Origin: Occallatibacter sp.
GTDB lineage: Bacteria; Acidobacteriota; Terriglobia; Terriglobales; Acidobacteriaceae
Length of the DNA: 45,128 bases
Assembly (NCBI GenBank): GCA_031296305.1
Contig: JARLFZ010000022.1
Location: 1-45,128, forward strand
Direction of reading: 5' to 3'
The translations under genes were made by a program, and so were the position numbers. The notes under the pieces are model-generated. The model searched no databases and was not told the DNA's origin. It was given only the letters and a program-made list of their open reading frames with translations. Of the stretch, positions 41,008 through 45,128 are shown piece by piece (within the stretch, counting starts at the first letter, position 1; every line of letters starts with the position of its first letter).

Positions 41008-42168
41008 ATGAAAAGAATTCTTTCTCTGGATGGCGGCGGCATACGCGGCGTCTTCACCCTTGAGGTCCTGGTCAAAATCGAGGAACTGCTCCGCGACTTT
41101 TACGCAAAAACAGATCCGGAAAAAGCCAAGACCTTGGTCCTTCGCGACCACTTCGACTTCCTCGCCGGCACCTCCACCGGCGCCATTATCGCCACCGGCC
41201 TCTGCTGGGGAATGCCCGTCAAAGAACTTCGCGAACTTTACCTCAAAGAAGGCCGAAAGATGTTTGAGAAGGTTTCCTGGCGCAACGTGACCGATAAGCT
41301 CTCGTCGCTCTACGATCCCGGACCTCTCTCGGATTTCCTCAAGCGCATCTTTGTAGAAAAAGACGGCACGGTAGCCACGCTCGCCAGCCCGCGTCTGCGC
41401 GATGGCCCCAAAAAGAACCTCCTTATGGTGGTCGTGCGTAACCACACCACCGGTTCGGCGTGGCCCCTCACCAACAATCCCGATGCAAAATACAACCACC
41501 CTGACCGGCCCGACGACAACCGTCAGATTCCGCTCTGGCAACTGGTCCGCGCCAGCACCGCCGCACCCGTGTTTTTCCCGCCTGAAAGGGTGATCCTCGG
41601 GGGCACGGAAAGTGCCTTTGTCGACGGCTCCATCACGCCCTATTCCAACCCCGCGTTGATCGCCGCGCTTACCGCCATCCTGCCCGGCTACCAGATCAAC
41701 TGGCCCGCCGGTCCTGAAAACCTTCGTCTGGTTTCTGTCGGCACCATCGCTTTTTCTTCCGAGGTTCCTCTCGGCGATCCCAAGGTGCGGTTTGGCCTTC
41801 TGGCTGCGCGCATTCCCAACGCCATCCTGCAAACCACCAGCGCCTTGATGCAGTCCATCGGCTGGCAGCAGGATTTTCTCTGCCGCTGCCTCGGCGACTG
41901 TCTCTTCGCGGAAAAGCCGGAAGGCGAACTGCTCGATACCGAGGTTGGCAATCTGCTCGCGGGAAACGTACTGAGCTGTCCGCCTCCGGGTCGAAGCTGG
42001 TTCAGCTACGTGCGTTATAACCGCACGTTTCGAAAAAAGGAAATGATCAAAATCCTCGAAAACGACCCCGCCCTCAAGCGCATCGATGCCGTCAACGCCA
42101 TCCCGCGCCTGAGCGACATCGGAAAGCAATACGCTGAAGAAAACGTGAGGATCGAGCACCTGATCTGA
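41008..42168 (+). CDS. CapV-like patatin phospholipase
   Basis: 386 residues. Patatin fold with the oxyanion motif D8-GGGIRG, catalytic S56 in AGTSTGAIIATG and catalytic D206 in FVDGSITPYSNP, plus RASTAAPVFFPP, typical of CBASS-type phospholipases (CapV). Active members hydrolyse membrane phospholipids and kill or arrest the cell when triggered by a cyclic nucleotide. No CD-NTase, Cap2/Cap3 or other cyclase lies in the flanking DNA. The gene is almost certainly co-translated with the SLOG-SLATT gene (4-nt gap), so the signal may come from or through that protein. Some patatins of this type have general lipid-metabolic roles, which is the main alternative. Confidence 0.9.
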   Translation: MKRILSLDGGGIRGVFTLEVLVKIEELLRDFYAKTDPEKAKTLVLRDHFDFLAGTSTGAIIATGLCWGMPVKELRELYLKEGRKMFEKVSWRNVTDKLSSLYDPGPLSDFLKRIFVEKDGTVATLASPRLRDGPKKNLLMVVVRNHTTGSAWPLTNNPDAKYNHPDRPDDNRQIPLWQLVRASTAAPVFFPPERVILGGTESAFVDGSITPYSNPALIAALTAILPGYQINWPAGPENLRLVSVGTIAFSSEVPLGDPKVRFGLLAARIPNAILQTTSALMQSIGWQQDFLCRCLGDCLFAEKPEGELLDTEVGNLLAGNVLSCPPPGRSWFSYVRYNRTFRKKEMIKILENDPALKRIDAVNAIPRLSDIGKQYAEENVRIEHLI

Positions 42169-42171
42169 GAA

Positions 42172-42258
42172 CAGGGAGCGAGGGAGCAAGGGAGCGAGAG
42201 AGCAAGGAAGCGAGGAAGCGAGGGAGCAAGGGCGCAAGGGAGCAAGAAAACAAGAAAC
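42172..42258. repeat. GGAGCGAG / GGAGCAAG tandem tract
   Basis: Roughly ten 8-bp units (GGAGCGAG, GGAGCAAG, GGAAGCGA) start 3 bases after the patatin stop. They are the reverse complement of the TTCCCTCG units at 19721-19785. Confidence 0.65.
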
Positions 42259-42267
42259 AGCTGTTGC

Positions 42268-42300
42268 CCCATCCTTTCGCGCTTTTTGCGAAAGGGTGGG
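42268..42300 (+). terminator. Hairpin after the patatin gene
   Basis: A 13-bp stem (42268-42280 with 42288-42300, one G-T wobble) closes a T-rich 7-base loop, GCTTTTT. No T-run follows. It could end the SLOG-SLATT-patatin transcript or be another dispersed hairpin repeat. Confidence 0.5.
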
Positions 42301-42349
42301 ATCCCACAAAGCCCCGCGTCGGATAATAGATAGACAGGAATCGCACGCC

Positions 42350-43519
42350 ATGCCGCAAGCCCCCACCGTCCTCACCGCTCGCCGCCTCTACGACGGCTCC
42401 CGTCTCTACGACCTCCCCATCGTCGTCCTTGACGGCGGCCGCATCGCCTCCATCTCCACGCGTACATCGAGCGCCGCACCCGCCGGCGCCACCATCCTTG
42501 ACTTCCCTGAAGCCACGCTCGCTCCCTCTTTCTTCGACATCCACATCCACGGCGCTGCCGGCCACGACGCGATGGAGGCCACTCCCGAAGCTCTCGCCGC
42601 CATGGGCGCATTTCTTGCCTCGCGGGGTACCGCTCGCTTCCTCGCTACCACCGTCACCGCGCCCATGGATGCGACTCTACGCGCCGTCGCAGGTCTTGCT
42701 CGCCTCATTGACCAGGCGCCTTCGACCACCGCCGCCGTCCCGCTCGGCATACATCTTGAAGGGCCGTTCCTCTCGCACTCCAAGCGCGGCGTGCATCCGC
42801 CCGCATTCCTTCTCGAGCCCGACATCGCCCTCTTCGACCGCATCTATGACGCTGCCGAAGGCCACGTCCGCCTCATGACTCTCGCGCCCGAGCTGCCCGG
42901 CGCGCCCCAGCTCGCCGCTCACGCCACCGCGCGCGGCGTCCGCGTCTCGCTCGGCCACTCCAACGCCACCGCCGCTGAAACCCGCGCGGCCATTGACGCT
43001 GGAGCCACCAGCGCCACGCACACCTTCAACGCCATGCGCCCGCTCGACCACCGCGAGCCCGGCATTCTCGGCACCGTGCTGACTGACGATTCCCTCTTCG
43101 CCGAGCTCATCTGCGACGGCATCCACTCCGTGCCCGAAATGACGAAGCTCTGGTGGCGTGCCAAGGGCCCCGAGCGCGCGATCCTCGTCACCGACGCCAT
43201 GAGCGCCACCGGCATGCCCGATGGCGATTACAGCCTCGGCGGGCTCACCGTTCAGGTCGCGAACGGCCGCGCCATGTCTGAAGGCGTCCTCGCCGGCAGC
43301 GTGCTCACTCTCGACCGCGCGCTGGCTAACTTCCTCGCATTCACCGGCGCAACACTTGAGCAGGGGCTGCGTCTGCTCACTGGCAACCCCGCGACGCTCA
43401 CGGGCTTTGAAAGCGAAGCCGGCAGCCTCGCTCCCGGCAGCCCCGCTAACCTCGTAGCCGTCAGCCCCGACGGCCACCTCGCCGCGTCGTTCGTCAACGG
43501 CGTTCCGGTCTCGACGTAA
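42350..43519 (+). CDS. nagA: N-acetylglucosamine-6-phosphate deacetylase
   Basis: 389 residues from the ATG at 42350, with AGGAAT upstream. Amidohydrolase barrel: the first metal motif FFDIHIHGAAGHD, the metal Glu in HLEGPFLSHSKRGVH, LGHSNATAAETRAAID, ATHTFNAMRPLDHREPG, ICDGIHSVPEM and the catalytic Asp in LVTDAMSATGMPDG. It removes the acetyl group from GlcNAc-6-P in the cytoplasm, feeding amino-sugar catabolism or peptidoglycan recycling. No nagB, transporter or regulator gene is adjacent, so it stands alone here. Confidence 0.93.
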   Translation: MPQAPTVLTARRLYDGSRLYDLPIVVLDGGRIASISTRTSSAAPAGATILDFPEATLAPSFFDIHIHGAAGHDAMEATPEALAAMGAFLASRGTARFLATTVTAPMDATLRAVAGLARLIDQAPSTTAAVPLGIHLEGPFLSHSKRGVHPPAFLLEPDIALFDRIYDAAEGHVRLMTLAPELPGAPQLAAHATARGVRVSLGHSNATAAETRAAIDAGATSATHTFNAMRPLDHREPGILGTVLTDDSLFAELICDGIHSVPEMTKLWWRAKGPERAILVTDAMSATGMPDGDYSLGGLTVQVANGRAMSEGVLAGSVLTLDRALANFLAFTGATLEQGLRLLTGNPATLTGFESEAGSLAPGSPANLVAVSPDGHLAASFVNGVPVST

Positions 43520-43681
43520 CGGCTGGGCGAGCAGACTTTGGACGGAGTGAAAGGGGAAGCGAATCGAAATACCTGCATGCTCGTGGGAGGGGTGGGCGTT
43601 TCGTTAAGTCCAGCAAAATCAAGCGAAATGTTCGGTAATAATATATTTGACGCACAAGTGCGCTTGGCGAGACGATGCGAT

Positions 43682-44527
43682 ATGCACATTGCAAGGCAGA
43701 TCATTGCCGGAGCAGGGGCGCTAATGGCTGCCGCCCTCATTACGCTCATCTCAATGATGCAGAGCCAGTGGGTAAAGGATCATCCCACTGACGCACAGAG
43801 ATTGGGAATTGCCCTGCTTGTTGGGGCCATTGTCTGCTTTATTTTCTGGATGGCTATGCGCGAGGAACAGCCGAGCACCGCGATAAAGAATGAAGGCAAC
43901 TTTGTTGGCCGAGACAACAACGGGAAACTGATAGGCCACGTCGAGCATTACCACGAGGCTGAGAAGGATAAGCTGTCACCAATACAGACGAAACCAGACG
44001 TAGCACCCGGATTCACGATTCGTCCACGAGTGACACATATAGTCTATGAACTATCGCCGGGATGCTGGAGGGAGTGCCCACAGGATTCCAAAGAAGCCAC
44101 GCGGGCGCTTGTTGTTGATGTCATGCGCGACGTCCCGCCTCCGGGTCCACCAACGAAGCACTCTGTTTTGGTTTTGGCGATATTAAAGTTCAGTAGTGTC
44201 GGAACTGAACAGATACCAAGAGCCTACTGGATTGATCGGCAAGACTATAGGGCTAGCTTCATTGTTGGACACAAGGAGTCTCTGGTTGTTGGAACATATG
44301 AAGAGCCCTATCTGGCTTCGTACACAAACCCACGCTTCGGTGAACTGATGGAAGATCAGTTCCCGATTCTGCCAGTCCGACAACTGGGTCAAAGGACAAT
44401 CATGGCCGCAATACCGTTCACGCTTGAAATATCCCTGTGGGATTGGTATGCAAATTCCACCATTCAACAAAACAAGGTCGCGGTAGAGATCCAAGACGGA
44501 AGATTCTTGGTCACGTGGTGTTCATGA
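43682..44527 (+). CDS. Orphan membrane-anchored protein, AT-richer than neighbours
   Basis: 281 residues from the ATG at 43682 (MHIARQIIAGAGAL). Upstream in-frame ATGs at 43628 and 43538 exist, but the AT-rich stretch TAATAATATATTTGA just downstream of 43628 looks like promoter, which favours 43682. Two membrane helices at about 6-25 and 37-55, then a soluble domain of about 220 residues that begins with GNFVGRDNNGKLIGHVEHYHE. No family recognised. Codons such as AGA, ATA and CCA are more frequent than in the flanking genes and GC is visibly lower, suggesting recent transfer. It may be a small sensor or effector, but nothing in the sequence proves it. Confidence 0.6.
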   Translation: MHIARQIIAGAGALMAAALITLISMMQSQWVKDHPTDAQRLGIALLVGAIVCFIFWMAMREEQPSTAIKNEGNFVGRDNNGKLIGHVEHYHEAEKDKLSPIQTKPDVAPGFTIRPRVTHIVYELSPGCWRECPQDSKEATRALVVDVMRDVPPPGPPTKHSVLVLAILKFSSVGTEQIPRAYWIDRQDYRASFIVGHKESLVVGTYEEPYLASYTNPRFGELMEDQFPILPVRQLGQRTIMAAIPFTLEISLWDWYANSTIQQNKVAVEIQDGRFLVTWCS

Positions 44528-44823
44528 AGGCGGGTGGCCTCGGTTCCGACGCCTTATCCTCCGCCAATCCGCATCCGAAAAGGCCACTAAGTCCCCTTTT
44601 CCGCACAAACCCCTGAAAACACTCCGCAAGCCCCACCCTTCGATTTGCAGATAATTAAGCCCTCCTGGCGCATACTGTTCTCATCAACACAAAACCAGGT
44701 CTAAGATCAGCGGAACCTCGTCTTTCTAGTCCCAGGTCCCGAGCCCCTGCCGGGGTCCCCGGTGAGCGCTCTTTGCTCGCTAGGGTGGCTTAGTCCCTGC
44801 TCTTCACACCGGAGGAATCACCC
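44528..44823. other. Gap upstream of the right-end orphan
   Basis: 296 bases with no credible gene. The first two thirds show no clear structure. The last third holds the family B repeat (44745-44799), followed by the GGAGGA ribosome site of the next gene. Confidence 0.6.
44745..44799. repeat. Family B double-hairpin repeat, copy 2
   Basis: CCGGGGTCCCCGG palindrome, then GTGAGCGCTCTTTGCTCGC, ending AGTCCCTG. 50 of 55 positions match 22595-22649. Lies 25 bp before the start codon at 44824. Confidence 0.8.
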
Positions 44824-45128
44824 ATGGCAAGCAAACAGGAACTCACTGAAATCGAGACCGTCGAAATACCCAGCCCAGCCCTCGCAAACCCCGCCATCTT
44901 TCGTTGCGCCGAGGCCTGGGACGACGCCTACAGCGAGCAAATAGAGGAAGATGAGTCCGAATACAGCGCCAAAAAAGAAGCCGGTGAGGCCTACCGCGCC
45001 GCTTTGCCCCCGCTCACCAGCCGCGACAACTGCCGCGACTTCATCGCCTGCGTCGCCCATGGCATCTTGGTCGGCGCTATCCCTGAGGCCAGTGCTGGCA
45101 AGCTCCTTTACGCCGCGCAGGTCGCCCT
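44824..45128 (+). CDS. Hypothetical protein, truncated by window end
   Basis: The first 101 codons are present; the ATG has GGAGGA nine bases upstream. The protein is acidic at the start (EQIEEDESEYSAKKEAGEAYR), then has a helical stretch RDFIACVAHGILVGAIPEA and GKLLYAAQVA. This end resembles short acidobacterial hypothetical proteins, but I know no function. No signal peptide or membrane helix is visible. Confidence 0.65.
   Translation, partial: MASKQELTEIETVEIPSPALANPAIFRCAEAWDDAYSEQIEEDESEYSAKKEAGEAYRAALPPLTSRDNCRDFIACVAHGILVGAIPEASAGKLLYAAQVA

Noticed and set aside
37709..42168. Classification of the locus as ordinary CBASS.
   Set aside because: No CD-NTase or Cap2/Cap3 gene is present on either side within the window, so only a CBASS-like effector can be claimed.
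40891..42375. 494-residue minus-strand frame opposite the patatin gene.
   Set aside because: Begins in simple repeats and is antisense to a motif-complete patatin.

Overview
The window reads as chromosomal DNA of an acidobacterium, most likely class Terriglobia. This is inferred from several features seen together: high GC, an Oar-like TonB-dependent receptor with an N-terminal carboxypeptidase-regulatory-like domain, a membrane regulator of a type typical of that class (the 'QIKERTIGVEVFERDP' domain), many secreted plant- or peptidoglycan-polymer enzymes, and numerous GC-rich hairpin repeats and simple-sequence tracts between genes. No rRNA, tRNA, CRISPR array or intact insertion sequence was seen.

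Layout. 1-193: start of an amino-acid permease (minus strand, cut by the window edge). 390-2393: a secreted VOC protein, divergent from a small penicillin-binding-like transpeptidase. 2390-10850: an envelope island in which a transpeptidase/SpoIID pair converges on an ATGA-coupled operon of DUF1175, alpha-2-macroglobulin and a membrane protein. 11056-17869: membrane-anchored winged-helix-type regulator, TonB-dependent receptor and GH43 glycosidase. 18021-22548: FHA-GAF-SpoIIE phosphatase, Ser/Thr kinase, STAS protein and anti-sigma ATPase, apparently one partner-switching module. 22710-26611: an S41-family protein lacking its catalytic dyad, then a class A PBP. 26612-30606 (minus): RibF, MBL hydrolase, DUF1844 protein and YgfZ. 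30969-37516 (plus): secreted HExxH protein, small membrane protein, thymidine kinase, a two-domain carbohydrate esterase and an Lnt-like acyltransferase. 37709-42168: lipoprotein, SLOG-SLATT membrane protein and CapV-like patatin phospholipase. 42350-45128: NagA, an AT-richer membrane-anchored orphan and a truncated orphan.

The most interesting locus is 37709-42168. A nucleotide-binding-type SLOG domain fused to four transmembrane helices (apparently two SLATT units) sits 4 nt upstream of a patatin phospholipase. It resembles a nucleotide-signal-gated membrane-attack system, but no CD-NTase or other nucleotide synthase lies beside it. Second is the alpha-2-macroglobulin island, which combines a thioester (CTEQ) macroglobulin with a YfaT-like DUF1175 protein carrying NlpC/P60-like Cys and His motifs, and faces a SpoIID protein that ends in a gluzincin-type metalloprotease motif.

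Intergenic space is dominated by repeats: two kinds of roughly 50-bp double-hairpin element (families A and B), short 'TTTAG' palindromes, a 'GTCATCCTGAGC' element, and 7-9 bp periodic tracts. Several have entered reading frames, where they supply C-terminal residues, stop codons or a ribosome-binding site.
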